A DNA stretch of 64,000 nt, taken from the NCBI RefSeq assembly GCF_007994135.1, contig NZ_VLKF01000001.1, positions 2,914,001 to 2,978,000 on the forward strand. The letters are read 5' to 3'. Below the pieces are notes generated by a model. That model did not search any database. It saw only the letters and a program-made list of their open reading frames with translations, and was not told the DNA's origin. Both the position numbers and the translations under genes were made by a program. Shown here one piece after another: positions 51,265-60,415 of this stretch. Within the stretch, counting starts at the first letter, position 1. Each line of letters begins with the position of its first letter. This DNA is from Modestobacter roseus (lineage in GTDB: Bacteria > Actinomycetota > Actinomycetes > Mycobacteriales > Geodermatophilaceae).

Positions 51265-52076
51265 ATGCCGCCCTCCCCGCCCCGCCCGTCCGCGCTCCGG
51301 CGTCTGGACGCCGCCCTGTCCCGGCCCCTGCGGCGGGGTGGCCGGCAGCTCTGGGCGCCCCTGCTGCTGGTCGCCGTCCTGGTGCTCCTCGGGTCCGGCG
51401 CGACCGTGGTGCACGGCGTGGTGCGCACGCAGCTGGCCGAGACCGCCGCCGAGGCCCCGCAGCCCGAGGCGGCGGCCACCCCTGCCCCGGACACAGCTCC
51501 GGACGACGCCGCCGCCGACGTTCCTGCCGATGTCCCGGCGGAGGCGGTGGCCGAGACCGCCGCTACCGATCCCCCGGCCGCCGAATCCGCAGCGGAGACG
51601 GAGCCGGCCGTCTCGTCGTCCGCCCCCGCGCCCGCTCCCGCCCCGACACCCGCCCCGTGCCGGCACCGGCCCCGGCCCCGGCACCTGCGGCCCCGGCCGC
51701 CGCCGGCACCGAGCAGCGGGTGCTCGACCTGGTGAACGCCGAGCGCGCGACGGCCGGCTGCCCGGCCGTCATCGCCGACCCCGCCCTCGCCGGCGTCGCC
51801 CGCGCGCACAGCGCGGACATGCGGGACCGGGACTACTTCTCCCACATCGACCCCGACGGCCAGGACCCGTTCGCCCGGGCTCGAGCGGCCGGGATCCAGA
51901 CCGCGCGGGCGGAGAACATCGCCTACGGCCAGCCGGACGCCGCCGCGGTGATGGCCGCCTGGATGGCCAGCCCCGGCCACCGGGCGAACATCCTGAACTG
52001 CGAGCTGGGCACCCTCGGCGTCGGCGTCGCGGAGGGCGCCGGCGGCCCCTGGTGGACCCAGCTCTTCGGCTCCTGA
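51265..52076 (+). pseudogene. Membrane-anchored CAP (SCP/PR-1)-domain protein with an apparent frameshift
   Basis: The first frame (51265-51735) encodes a basic N-terminus, one membrane helix (LWAPLLLVAVLVLLGSGATVV) and a long Ala/Pro/Glu linker, and then leaves the family pattern after APAPTPAP. The CAP domain continues in a different frame from about 51657 to the stop at 52076: EQRVLDLVNAERATAG, HSADMRDRDYFSHIDPDG, AENIAYG and WMASPGHRANIL. One extra base near 51640-51665 would join them into a 270-residue extracellular protein. The break sits in a GC-rich Pro/Ala repeat prone to slippage or sequencing error. Translation of the CAP part from GTG 51657 would lack a membrane signal. Confidence 0.7.
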
Positions 52077-52084
52077 GCCGGGCT

Positions 52085-52152
52085 GGTGATCACCTCGGCA
52101 GCAGCGGGCTCTCGCCATCCCTGAGAGCCCCGCTGGTGCCGAGATGATCACC
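52085..52152. terminator. Large inverted repeat between convergent genes
   Basis: Arms at 52085-52113 and 52123-52152 match with two mismatches and one indel around a nine-base loop. It fits a bidirectional terminator for the CAP and DUF559 genes and includes the DUF559 stop codon. Its outer part (GGTGATCACCTCGG and relatives) recurs upstream of the DUF559 gene. Confidence 0.65.
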
Positions 52153-53032
52153 CGCGCAGGGCCTCTGCCACTCGCGCCGCGAGCAGGTCGGGCCGATGCA
52201 GATCGGCCGCGGTGACGAAGACGACCCGCCAGCCGGCCGCGGTCAGACGGTTCAGCCGCTCCCGGTCGCGCGCGAACTGACCCGGCTCGGCGTGCCACTG
52301 ACCGTCGTACTCCAGCGCCAGCCGGTGCTCGGGCCAGCCGAAGTCCACGCGGGCCACGAACCTGCCGCGGTGACGTACCTCCAGTTGCGCCACCGGTGAC
52401 GGGAGTCCGGCGCGCATCAGCACCAGTCGCACCCGGGTCTCCTGCGGGGAGCCGGCCCGCCCATCGGCGAGCGCGGCGGCGCGCCGGGCCTGTGCGCTGC
52501 CCCGCACCCGGGGGAGCGCTGCGACCGCCGCGCGCACCTCCTCGAGCCGCACCACGCGCTGCTGTGCGAGCTGGTCCAGGACGACGACCGCCTCGTCCAC
52601 CGGCCCGCGCCGGATCAGGTCGACCGCCGTGCGCGTACGCCCGGTCACCCGGAACCGGCCCACCACCTCGACATCGCCGTCGCCCAGCGGTGCGGTGCGC
52701 ACCCGGACGGACGGTGACCGCGGGCTCCAGCGCCGGCCGGTCGGCAGCACGACCTCGACCGGATCAGCAGCGCCGAGGATGCCGTCGGCACCCCACAGGA
52801 ACGCGGCGGTGAGACCGCCGAACACGGCGGTCGGTGGGGCGACCAGCGACACGGCGGCGACCGTGAGCCGGTGGTCCGCGGCGAGCCGGGCGTCGGCGTA
52901 GACGCCGGGCAGCACCCGCCGCCACGCGGTGCTGCGGAGCTGGTCGGGCGTGAGGAGACCACGGGACACCACCGTCTCCGCCCGGAAGACGCGCCCGTCC
53001 AGAGCAGGTGGACGCGCGGGCGGGCGGGGCAC
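52148..53032 (-). CDS. AbiEi-like / DUF559 endonuclease-fold protein
   Basis: 294 residues. The N-terminal part (SRGLLTPDQLRSTAWRRVLPGVYAD) resembles the AbiEi-type winged helix seen in many actinobacterial proteins of this layout. The C-terminal DUF559 domain is Vsr/PD-(D/E)XK-like: the glutamate in SPQETRVRLVLMRAGLP, then RVDFGWPEHRLALEYDGQWH (Asp230, Glu241, Asp243). Function unknown; often many copies per genome. The GTG at 53032 is the only plausible start. There is no obvious partner gene. Confidence 0.7.
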   Translation of the reverse strand: MPRPPARPPALDGRVFRAETVVSRGLLTPDQLRSTAWRRVLPGVYADARLAADHRLTVAAVSLVAPPTAVFGGLTAAFLWGADGILGAADPVEVVLPTGRRWSPRSPSVRVRTAPLGDGDVEVVGRFRVTGRTRTAVDLIRRGPVDEAVVVLDQLAQQRVVRLEEVRAAVAALPRVRGSAQARRAAALADGRAGSPQETRVRLVLMRAGLPSPVAQLEVRHRGRFVARVDFGWPEHRLALEYDGQWHAEPGQFARDRERLNRLTAAGWRVVFVTAADLHRPDLLAARVAEALRG

Positions 53033-53135
53033 CCGCGGAGCGTGCCGGAACCGGCGACTCGCGCGCCGACGCCGTCCACAGGCTCGATCACCCCCGCACC
53101 ATCGGGGTCATCGCATGGTCGACACCCCGAGACCG

Positions 53136-53149
53136 CCGAGGTGATCACC
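53136..53149 (+). repeat. 14-bp repeat flanking the DUF559 gene
   Basis: CCGAGGTGATCACC occurs here; its exact reverse complement is at 52085-52098 and a one-base variant (CCGAGATGATCACC) at 52139-52152. The copies therefore bracket the DUF559 gene. Confidence 0.7.
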
Positions 53150-53165
53150 GCCGGGCCCGGACGCG

Positions 53166-53202
53166 CGACGGCCCCCGCGACCGGTGGTCGCGGGGGCCGT
53201 CG
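53166..53202 (-). terminator. Hairpin terminator after icd
   Basis: A 17-base-pair stem (arms 53166-53182 and 53186-53202, loop GGT) starts 17 bases past the icd stop. The core is GGCCCCCGCGACC and its complement. Confidence 0.8.
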
Positions 53203-53218
53203 TCAGATCGTCAGACCG

Positions 53219-54433
53219 TCAGGCCATCGCCTTCTGCAGGTTGGCGTCGATGGCCGCCAGGAAGTCCTGGGTGTTCAGCCACGGGCTGTCCTTGCTGATC
53301 AGCAGCGCCAGGTCCTTGGTCATCTGACCGCTCTCGACGGTGTCGATGCAGACCTTCTCCAGAGTCTCGGCGAACCGGGTCACCTCGGGGGTGTTGTCCA
53401 GCTTGCCGCGGTGCGCCAGGCCCCGCGTCCAGGCGAAGATCGACGCGATCGGGTTGGTCGAGGTCGCCTCGCCGCGCTGGTGGGCGCGGAAGTGGCGGGT
53501 GACCGTGCCGTGCGCCGCCTCGGCCTCGACCGTGCGGCCGTCCGGGGTGGCCAGCACCGAGGTCATCAGGCCCAGCGAGCCGAAGCCCTGCGCCACGGTG
53601 TCGGACTGCACGTCGCCGTCGTAGTTCTTCGCGGCCCAGACGTACCCGCCCTCCCACTTGAGGGAGGCAGCGACCATGTCGTCGATGAGCCGGTGCTCGT
53701 AGGTGATGCCGGCGGCGGCGAACTGGTCCTTGAACTCGGCCTCGAAGACCTCCTGGAACAGGTCCTTGAAGCGGCCGTCGTAGGCCTTGAGGATCGTGTT
53801 CTTGGTGGAGAGGTAGACCGGGTAGTTGCGGGCCAGGCCGTAGTTGAGCGAGGCGCGCGCGAAGTCACGGATCGACTCGTCGAGGTTGTACATCGCCATC
53901 GCGACACCGGAGCCCGGCGCCTGGAAGACCTCGTGCTCGATCGGCGCGGAGCCGTCGGTCGGGGTGAAGGTCACCGTGAGGGTGCCCGGCCCCGGGAAGC
54001 GGAAGTCGGTGGCGCGGTACTGGTCACCGAAGGCGTGGCGGCCGACGATGATCGGCTTGGTCCAGCCCGGCACCAGACGCGGCACGTTGGCCATGATGAT
54101 CGGCTCACGGAAGATGACGCCGCCGAGGATGTTGCGGATCGTGCCGTTGGGCGAGCGGTACATCCGCTTGAGGCCGAACTCCTCGACCCGCGCCTCGTCG
54201 GGGGTGATGGTGGCGCACTTGACGCCGACGCCGTGCTGCTTGATGGCGTTGGCGGCGTCGACGGTGATCTGGTCGTCGGTGGCGTCGCGCGACTCCATGC
54301 CCAGGTCGTAGTACTCGAGGTCGACGTCCAGGTACGGGAGGATCAGCTGGTCCTTGATGAACTGCCAGATGATCCGGGTCATCTCGTCGCCGTCGAGCTC
54401 GACGACCTTGCCCTCGACCTTGATCTTGCTCAC
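53219..54433 (-). CDS. icd: NADP-dependent isocitrate dehydrogenase, eukaryote-like dimeric type
   Basis: 404 residues. [36 protein letters not shown], the substrate-binding [14 protein letters not shown] and [30 protein letters not shown] match the eukaryote-type homodimer (M. tuberculosis Icd1 class). It oxidises isocitrate to 2-oxoglutarate. The GTG at 54433 follows mdh by 39 bases, so the two TCA genes are probably co-transcribed. Confidence 0.95.
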   Translation of the reverse strand: MSKIKVEGKVVELDGDEMTRIIWQFIKDQLILPYLDVDLEYYDLGMESRDATDDQITVDAANAIKQHGVGVKCATITPDEARVEEFGLKRMYRSPNGTIRNILGGVIFREPIIMANVPRLVPGWTKPIIVGRHAFGDQYRATDFRFPGPGTLTVTFTPTDGSAPIEHEVFQAPGSGVAMAMYNLDESIRDFARASLNYGLARNYPVYLSTKNTILKAYDGRFKDLFQEVFEAEFKDQFAAAGITYEHRLIDDMVAASLKWEGGYVWAAKNYDGDVQSDTVAQGFGSLGLMTSVLATPDGRTVEAEAAHGTVTRHFRAHQRGEATSTNPIASIFAWTRGLAHRGKLDNTPEVTRFAETLEKVCIDTVESGQMTKDLALLISKDSPWLNTQDFLAAIDANLQKAMA

Positions 54434-54472
54434 GTGTTGGCTTTCCCTCTCTGCATGCTCTGACCGTCGTGG

Positions 54473-55426
54473 TCAGAGGTCGGCTACATCGGCCTGCTTG
54501 GCGCGCACGGCCTCGGCGGCCTCGCGCAGGCCCGCCAGCTCACTGTCGGTCAGGTCGCTCTGCACGACCCGCCGCACTCCTGCCCGGCCGATCTCGGCCT
54601 CGACCCCGAGGTAGACCCCGGAGATGCCGTACTCGCCGTCGACCCACGCGCACACCGGCATGACCGCCCCGGCGTCCTCCCGGACGGCGCGCGCCATCCG
54701 GGCGGCCGCCGCGGACGGCGCGTAGTAGGCCGACCCGGTCTTCAGCAGCGCGACGACCTCGGCCCCGCCGTTGCGGGTGCGGTCGACCAGGTGCGCGATC
54801 CGGTCGGCCGGCAGCACGTCGGCCAGCGGACGGCCATCGACGGTGCACCGCGAGGGCACCGGGACCATCGTGTCGCCGTGCGACCCGAGCGTCAGGGTGC
54901 GCACGGAGTCGACCGGGACGCCGCACTCCTCGGCCACGTTGTTCGTGAACCGGGCGGTGTCGAGCATCCCCGCCTGGCCCATGACGCGGGCCTCCGGGAA
55001 ACCGGTGGCCAGCTGGGCCAGCGCGGTCATCTCGTCGAGCGGGTTGGAGACGACGATGACGACGGCGTCCGGCGAGGTGCGGGCCACGTTCTCCGCGACC
55101 GACCGGACGATGCCGGCGTTGGTCTCGATGAGGTCCATCCGGCTCATGCCGGGCTTGCGCGGCAGGCCGGCGGTGATGACCACGATGTCGGAGCCCTCGG
55201 TGCCCTCGTAGGAGCCACCCCCGACGCCCACGACCCGGGTCTCGAAGCCCTCGATCGGCCGCGACTGGTTGATGTCCAGCGCCAGGCCCTCGGGCTTGCC
55301 CTCGACGATGTCGGTGAGCACCACCGTCTCGAACAGGTCGTACTCCGCCAACCGCAGCGCCGTGGTGGAGCCGTAGAAACCGGCGCCCACGACGGTCACC
55401 TTGCCCTGCCGGTCCCGCTCCGCCAT
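54473..55426 (-). CDS. mdh: Malate dehydrogenase (LDH-like type)
   Basis: 317 residues. VTVVGAGFYGSTTALRLAEYD is the NAD motif, TAGLPRKPGMSRMDLIETN gives the mobile-loop arginines and GSHGDTMVPVP the catalytic histidine. Arg residues at the substrate loop favour malate over lactate. The ATG at 55426 lies seven bases after TAGGTT, so it is probably leaderless; an in-frame start at 55480 is not conserved. It leads an mdh-icd unit. Confidence 0.92.
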   Translation of the reverse strand: MAERDRQGKVTVVGAGFYGSTTALRLAEYDLFETVVLTDIVEGKPEGLALDINQSRPIEGFETRVVGVGGGSYEGTEGSDIVVITAGLPRKPGMSRMDLIETNAGIVRSVAENVARTSPDAVVIVVSNPLDEMTALAQLATGFPEARVMGQAGMLDTARFTNNVAEECGVPVDSVRTLTLGSHGDTMVPVPSRCTVDGRPLADVLPADRIAHLVDRTRNGGAEVVALLKTGSAYYAPSAAAARMARAVREDAGAVMPVCAWVDGEYGISGVYLGVEAEIGRAGVRRVVQSDLTDSELAGLREAAEAVRAKQADVADL

Positions 55427-55433
55427 GCCCGCC

Positions 55434-55439
55434 AACCTA
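55434..55439 (-). promoter_or_regulatory. -10 box for leaderless mdh
   Basis: TAGGTT on the minus strand, seven bases before the ATG at 55426. Confidence 0.55.
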
Positions 55440-55463
55440 GCCCCGGACCCGCCTGCGGGGCCA

Positions 55464-55479
55464 TGCGGGGCGCCCCGCA
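55464..55479 (-). terminator. Palindrome after the DUF3017 gene
   Basis: TGCGGGGCGCCCCGCA is a perfect 16-base palindrome four bases beyond the DUF3017 stop and just upstream of the mdh promoter. Confidence 0.5.
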
Positions 55480-55483
55480 CGGG

Positions 55484-55798
55484 TCACTCGACCGGGATGG
55501 CCAGCGCGATGGACACGACCGCGATGCCCACCACGGAGCTCAGCGCCACGTCGACCCGGCGGCTGCGCACCGCCAGGAAACCGATCCGGCGGGCCGGCAG
55601 CAGCAACCGCAGCACCCCGGCTCCGAGCACGGCCAGCCCCATGACCACCAGCCCGCTCCGCCACTGCTCGAGCGCCACCAGCCCCAGCCCCGCGCCGACC
55701 ACCACGATCACCAGCAGCAACGGCCACTGCCGGAGGAAGCCGGCCAGCAGCGGCCGCCGCCGGTACAGCGGCTCGCGGGCCGCGGCGGGCCGGGTCAT
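55484..55798 (-). CDS. DUF3017 membrane protein
   Basis: 104 residues with three hydrophobic helices (WPLLLVIVVVGAGLGLVAL, GLVVMGLAVLGAGVLRLLL, VDVALSSVVGIAVVSIALAI). RRIGFLAVRSRRVDV is the DUF3017 signature. It lies 16 bases after folD, the usual actinobacterial arrangement. Function unknown. Confidence 0.82.
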   Translation of the reverse strand: MTRPAAAREPLYRRRPLLAGFLRQWPLLLVIVVVGAGLGLVALEQWRSGLVVMGLAVLGAGVLRLLLPARRIGFLAVRSRRVDVALSSVVGIAVVSIALAIPVE

Positions 55799-55814
55799 GC
55801 CGTGAGCACCCGGG

Positions 55815-56684
55815 TCATGCCGAGAGCACCTCGGTGCCGGCGCCCTGCTCCGCGGCGAGCACCACGTTGGCCAGCAGCATCGCCCGGGTCATCGGCCCGA
55901 CCCCACCGGGGTTCGGCGCGACGAAGCCGGCGACCTCCCGGACGTCGGCGGCGACGTCCCCGGCGATCTTCCCGTCGACCCGGCTGACGCCGACGTCGAG
56001 CACGGCGGCACCGGGCTTCACCATGTCCCCGGTGATCAGGCCCGGCACCCCGGCCGCGGCGACGACGACGTCGGCGGTCCGGGTGTGCGCGGCCAGGTCG
56101 CGGGTGCCGGTGTGGCAGAGGGTCACGGTGGCGTTCTCGGTGCGCCGGGTGAGCAGCAGGCCGAGCGGCCGGCCGACGGTGATCCCCCGGCCGACGACGA
56201 CGACCTCGGCACCGGCGAGCGGCACGTCGTAGCGGCGCAGCAGCTCGACGATGCCCACCGGGGTGCAGGGCAGCGGGCCGGGCACGCCGAGCACGAGCCT
56301 GCCCAGGTTGGTGGGGTGCAGGCCGTCGGCGTCCTTGGCCGGGTCCATCCGCTCGAGCACCTCGCTCTCGTCGATGCCCCGCGGCAGCGGGAGCTGGATG
56401 ATGTAGCCGGTGCACGCGGGGTCGGCGTTGAGCTCGTCGACGACGGCGAGCACGTCGGCCAGCGAGGCGTCGGCGGGCAGCTCGCGCTGGATGCTGGCGA
56501 TGCCCACCTCGGCGCAGTCGGAGTGCTTGGCCGAGACGTACCAGCGGCTGCCCGGGTCGTCGCCGACCAGCAGGGTGCCCAGCCCGGGACGCCGCCCGGC
56601 GGCCGCGAGCGCGGTGACCCGCTCGGTGAGCTCCGCCCGGATCGCCGCCGCCGTCGCCTTGCCGTCCAGAGTCGTCGCCGTCAC
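55815..56684 (-). CDS. folD: Methylenetetrahydrofolate dehydrogenase/cyclohydrolase
   Basis: 289 residues. The catalytic lysine is in [15 protein letters not shown], with [30 protein letters not shown] and [17 protein letters not shown] all present. It makes 10-formyl-THF, the one-carbon donor used by PurN and PurH a few genes away. The GTG at 56684 is six bases after CAGACT, so it is likely leaderless; an in-frame start at 56918 adds low-complexity sequence. Confidence 0.95.
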   Translation of the reverse strand: MTATTLDGKATAAAIRAELTERVTALAAAGRRPGLGTLLVGDDPGSRWYVSAKHSDCAEVGIASIQRELPADASLADVLAVVDELNADPACTGYIIQLPLPRGIDESEVLERMDPAKDADGLHPTNLGRLVLGVPGPLPCTPVGIVELLRRYDVPLAGAEVVVVGRGITVGRPLGLLLTRRTENATVTLCHTGTRDLAAHTRTADVVVAAAGVPGLITGDMVKPGAAVLDVGVSRVDGKIAGDVAADVREVAGFVAPNPGGVGPMTRAMLLANVVLAAEQGAGTEVLSA

Positions 56685-56690
56685 GCCGCC

Positions 56691-56696
56691 AGTCTG
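56691..56696 (-). promoter_or_regulatory. -10 box for leaderless folD
   Basis: CAGACT on the minus strand, six bases before the GTG at 56684. Confidence 0.5.
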
Positions 56697-56714
56697 CCGC
56701 ACGCCCGCTCCCCC

Positions 56715-56720
56715 TAGGCT
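56715..56720 (+). promoter_or_regulatory. -10 box for the membrane protein gene at 56783
   Basis: TAGGCT, about 62 bases upstream of an ATG with a good GAGGAGG ribosome site, giving a leadered transcript divergent from folD. Confidence 0.45.
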
Positions 56721-56782
56721 CCCGGACACCATCACCTCAGGGGCCCGGGCGCACCGGGCGACCCTGCGCGCGAGGAGGACCG

Positions 56783-57499
56783 ATGAGCGAGCCCGGCCCG
56801 AACGGCAGTTCCGCGTGGCGCGGCGACCGGCCGACTCCCGAGCCGCTCGCCGACCGGCCCACCGAGGTGGTGCAGCCCGCGGAGCGCTGGCCCGCCACCG
56901 CGGGGAGCGGCCCGGCACCCTCCTGGCCGCAGACGGCCCCGGTCGCGGTCCAGCACCCGGCCGACGAGCCGCACGACGCCTGGCGGACCGGCGCCACCGC
57001 CGCCGGGTCCTGGCCCGACGACGCCGACGGGCAGCCGGACGCCGACGACCGGCCGGCGGTGTGCCGCCGCCCGGACACCCTGGCCGGGCTGCTGCTCCTG
57101 CTCGCCGGCGTCGCCGCCGGGCTCAGCCTGCTGGTGGTGTGGGTCAACGGCGGCGAGACCGGGCTGGAGCTGGTGGACGCCGGCCTGGCGGACCTGACCG
57201 GGGATGCCGGGCAGCTGGCCGAGCAGCTGACCTGGGCCCCGCTCGCCGTGGTGTTCGGCGGGGCGGTGCTGTTCGTGCTGGGCCTGCTGCTGTTCGTGCC
57301 GGCCCGCTCGCACCGGTTCCTCGGCGCGTTGGCCCTGGTGGTGGCCCTGGTGGTGACGGCCGGGGTGCTGGTGCCGCTGGCCGACGCGAACTGGGACCTG
57401 CAGCGGTGGGCGGTCGGCGCCTGGTTCGCCGTCGCCGCTGCGGGGCTCGGGGTGCTGGGTGGCCTCAAGGCGCTGGTCACCGGACCGCGCACCCGCTGA
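56783..57499 (+). CDS. Membrane protein of unknown function with proline-rich N-terminus
   Basis: 238 residues. The first 90 are polar, rich in Pro, Ala, Asp and Trp, and likely disordered. Four hydrophobic helices follow ([77 protein letters not shown]). GAGGAGG precedes the ATG by seven bases. No family recognised. It converges on the pentapeptide gene with a 12-base gap. Confidence 0.7.
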   Translation: MSEPGPNGSSAWRGDRPTPEPLADRPTEVVQPAERWPATAGSGPAPSWPQTAPVAVQHPADEPHDAWRTGATAAGSWPDDADGQPDADDRPAVCRRPDTLAGLLLLLAGVAAGLSLLVVWVNGGETGLELVDAGLADLTGDAGQLAEQLTWAPLAVVFGGAVLFVLGLLLFVPARSHRFLGALALVVALVVTAGVLVPLADANWDLQRWAVGAWFAVAAAGLGVLGGLKALVTGPRTR

Positions 57500-57511
57500 A
57501 CGTCCGGCCGG

Positions 57512-58129
57512 TCAGTCGGCCACCAGCGCGCCGTGCGCGCGGGCGAACGTCACCGCCTGGACGACGTCCAGCCGCACGCCGGCGACGTCGAAGCCGTGCC
57601 AGTTCACCCCGTCGGTGTCCGCGCCACGCAGGTCGGCACCCCGGAGGCGGGTGCTCTGCAGCCGGGCGTGGCGCAGGTCGGCCCCGGTGAGGTCGGCCTC
57701 GCGCAGGTCGGCGTCGGTGAGGTCGGCCTCGACCAGCTTCTGACCGGACAGGTCGACGCCGGACAGGTCGACCCCGCGCAGCGACGTGTAGCTCCAGTCG
57801 GTGTCCGCGGTGGTCAGCGGGCGCAGCGTCGCGCCGGGGAACTGCGACCCGGTGAGCTTGCAGCCCGACCACGTGCTGCCCGACAGGTTCGCCCGGTCGA
57901 ACCGGCAGGACAGGAACGCCGTGCCCTCGTGCCGGGCACCCGCCATCGCCACGCCGGTGAGCAGGCACTGGTCGAAGACGCACCGGACCGTGACCAGCTC
58001 GGCGAACGAGGCGTCGTCGAACCGGCAGTCGAGGAAGGTGACCCGTTCCAGCCGGGCCCAGTCCCACTCGACCCCGGCCAGGTCCTCGCCCTCCAGGAGG
58101 GTGTCCGGGAGCGGCGGGCCGACCTCCAC
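57512..58129 (-). CDS. Pentapeptide-repeat protein
   Basis: 205 residues. Repeats of the A(D/N)Lxx type are clear in two blocks, FDRANLSGSTWSGCKLTGSQF near 75-100 and about 115-175 (LSGVDLSGQKLVEADLTDADLREADLTGADL within it). This predicts a right-handed quadrilateral beta helix. Some members mimic DNA and protect gyrase, but most have no known role. The GTG at 58129 overlaps the purH stop by one base (TAGTG), so it is co-translated with purH. Confidence 0.85.
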   Translation of the reverse strand: MEVGPPLPDTLLEGEDLAGVEWDWARLERVTFLDCRFDDASFAELVTVRCVFDQCLLTGVAMAGARHEGTAFLSCRFDRANLSGSTWSGCKLTGSQFPGATLRPLTTADTDWSYTSLRGVDLSGVDLSGQKLVEADLTDADLREADLTGADLRHARLQSTRLRGADLRGADTDGVNWHGFDVAGVRLDVVQAVTFARAHGALVAD

Positions 58130-59679
58130 TAGTGCGCGAAGTGGCGGGTGCCGGTGAGGTACAGCGTGACTCCGGCGGCAGCCGCGGCCGCGACCACCTC
58201 GTCGTCGCGCACCGAGCCGCCTGGCTGCACGACCGCGCGCACCCCAGCGTCCAGCAGCACCTGCAGCCCGTCGGCGAAGGGGAAGAACGCGTCGGAGGCG
58301 GCGACGGACCCGGCGGCCCGCTCCCCCGCCCGCGCCACGGCGAGCCGGGCCGAGTCCACGCGGTTGACCTGGCCCATGCCCACCCCGACGGTCGCCCGGT
58401 CGCTGGCCAGCAGGATCGCGTTGCTCTTCACCGCGCGCACCGCGCGCCAGGCGAACACCAGGTCGTCGAGGCCGGCGGCGTCCAGCGGCTGACCGGTCGC
58501 CAGGGTCCAGCTGGTCGGGTCGTCACCGGCGGCGTCGACCCGGTCGGCGGTCTGCAGCAGGAGCCCGCCGCTGACCGGGCGCAGCTCGACGGTCAACCGC
58601 GGGGACTCCGGCATCCGCAGCAGCCGGAGGTTCTTCTTCTGGCCGAGCAGCGCCAGGGCGTCCTCGGTGAACGACGGGGCGACGACGACCTCGGTGAAGA
58701 CCTCGGAGATCTGCTCGGCGAGGGTCAGGTCGATCTCGCGGTTGGCGGCGATCACGCCGCCGAAGGCCGACACCGGGTCACAGGCGTGCGCCTTGCGGTG
58801 TGCGGCGGCGATGTCGGCGCCCACGGCGATGCCGCACGGGTTGGCGTGCTTGATGATCGCCACGCAGGGGTCTCGGTGGTCGTGCGCGGCCCGCCAGGCG
58901 GCGTCGGTGTCGACGTAGTTGTTGTAGGACATCTGCTTGCCGTGCAGCTGCTCGGCGTCGGCGAGCCCGGGCTGGCCGCTGCGGTAGAGAGCGGCTCCCT
59001 GGTGCGGGTTCTCGCCGTAGCGCAGCACGTCGGTGCGCTCCCAGCTGCCGCCGACCCACTCGGGGAAGCCGCTCTCGTCGTCCGGGGAGAGCACGTTGCC
59101 CATCCAGGAGGCGACGGCGACGTCGTAGGCGGCGGTGTGCCGGAAGGCCTCGGCGGCCAGCTGCTGGCGCTGCGCCAGGCTGAAGCCACCGGCGCCGACC
59201 GCTTCGACGACCTCCGCGTAGCGGCCCGGGTCGACGACGACGGCCACCGACGGGTGGTTCTTCGCCGCGGCCCGCACCATCGCCGGCCCGCCGATGTCGA
59301 TCTGCTCGATGCACTCGTCCGGGGAGGCACCGGAGGCGACCGTGTCGCTGAACGGGTAGAGGTTCACCACGACCAGGTCGAACGCGGCGATCCCCAGCTC
59401 CTCGAGCTGGGCCAGGTGCGCGGGCTTGCGGCGGTCGGCCAGGATGCCGGCGTGCACCGCCGGGTGCAGCGTCTTGACCCGGCCGTCGAGGCACTCGGGG
59501 AAGCCGGTGACCTGCTCGACGGGGGTGACCGGCAGCCCGGCGGCGGCGATCCGCGCCGCGGTGGCGCCGGTGCTGACCAGCTCGACACCGGCGTCGACCA
59601 GGCCGCGGGCGAGCTCGTCGACGCCGGTCTTGTCGTAGACGCCCAGCAGCGCGCGGCGGACGGGGGTGCGCTCGGTCAT
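58129..59679 (-). CDS. purH: Bifunctional AICAR transformylase/IMP cyclohydrolase
   Basis: 516 residues. The cyclohydrolase (MGS-like) domain at the N-terminus has [29 protein letters not shown] and [21 protein letters not shown]. The transformylase domain has [26 protein letters not shown] and the terminal GGSVRDDEV and GTRHFAH. It carries out the last two steps of IMP synthesis. The ATG overlaps the purN stop as ATGA. Confidence 0.96.
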   Translation of the reverse strand: MTERTPVRRALLGVYDKTGVDELARGLVDAGVELVSTGATAARIAAAGLPVTPVEQVTGFPECLDGRVKTLHPAVHAGILADRRKPAHLAQLEELGIAAFDLVVVNLYPFSDTVASGASPDECIEQIDIGGPAMVRAAAKNHPSVAVVVDPGRYAEVVEAVGAGGFSLAQRQQLAAEAFRHTAAYDVAVASWMGNVLSPDDESGFPEWVGGSWERTDVLRYGENPHQGAALYRSGQPGLADAEQLHGKQMSYNNYVDTDAAWRAAHDHRDPCVAIIKHANPCGIAVGADIAAAHRKAHACDPVSAFGGVIAANREIDLTLAEQISEVFTEVVVAPSFTEDALALLGQKKNLRLLRMPESPRLTVELRPVSGGLLLQTADRVDAAGDDPTSWTLATGQPLDAAGLDDLVFAWRAVRAVKSNAILLASDRATVGVGMGQVNRVDSARLAVARAGERAAGSVAASDAFFPFADGLQVLLDAGVRAVVQPGGSVRDDEVVAAAAAAGVTLYLTGTRHFAH

Positions 59680-60353
59680 CGGGTGCTCTCCTCGGTCGGG
59701 ACGGCGGGAGTGGGGCTGCCAGGAGTCGGCAGGGCGGGCACCGGCGCGCCGGTGGCCAGCGCGGCCACGGTGCGCACCAGGAGCTCCCGCTCGACGGTCT
59801 TGATGCGTTCGTGCAGGCTCGCCTCGTCGTCGCCGGCGTGCACCGGGACGGGGAGCTGGGTGAGCACCGGGCCGGTGTCCAGGCCGGCGTCGACCAGGTG
59901 CACGGTCGCACCGGTGGTGGCGACGCCGGCGGCCAGCGCGTCGCGGACGGCGTGCGCGCCGGGGAAGGCCGGCAGCAGCGCCGGGTGGGTGTTGACCACC
60001 CGGCCGGCGAGGGGGGCGAGCACGGCCGGGCCCAGCAGCTTCATGAACCCGGCGGAGACCACCCAGTCGGGCCGGCGGGCGACCAGTTCGGCGGCCAGCG
60101 CCCGGTCCCAGGACGCCCGGTCGGGGTGGTCGCGCACCGCGACGACGAAGGTGTCGATCCCCCGGTCGGCGGCGAGGGCCAGCCCGCCGGCGTCCGGCCG
60201 GTCCGCGCCCACGGCGACGACCTCGGCGGGGTAGCCGGGCTCATCGGTGGCGGCCAGCAGGGCGGCGCACAACGAGCCGGCTCCGGAGAGCAGGACGACC
60301 ACGCGCGCCCGGGCACCTGGCGTCCCCGGGACGGCGGATGCGTCGGCGGGCAC
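59676..60353 (-). CDS. purN: Phosphoribosylglycinamide formyltransferase
   Basis: 225 residues. The catalytic set is [22 protein letters not shown] (Asn and His) and [14 protein letters not shown] (Asp). The phosphate loop reads [15 protein letters not shown], as in actinobacterial PurN, where the usual Thr-Asn is replaced. A short Pro/Thr-rich tail follows. The GTG at 60353 lies eight bases after TAGGGT, so it is probably leaderless or nearly so. It leads purN-purH-pentapeptide. Confidence 0.93.
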   Translation of the reverse strand: MPADASAVPGTPGARARVVVLLSGAGSLCAALLAATDEPGYPAEVVAVGADRPDAGGLALAADRGIDTFVVAVRDHPDRASWDRALAAELVARRPDWVVSAGFMKLLGPAVLAPLAGRVVNTHPALLPAFPGAHAVRDALAAGVATTGATVHLVDAGLDTGPVLTQLPVPVHAGDDEASLHERIKTVERELLVRTVAALATGAPVPALPTPGSPTPAVPTEESTR

Positions 60354-60361
60354 GTCCGCAG

Positions 60362-60367
60362 ACCCTA
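60362..60367 (-). promoter_or_regulatory. -10 box for purN
   Basis: TAGGGT on the minus strand, eight bases before the GTG at 60353. Confidence 0.5.
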
Positions 60368-60415
60368 GTGGCCGGGTCCGGAGCCGGGTGCCGACGGGTG
60401 GGTGACGACGGGCGG

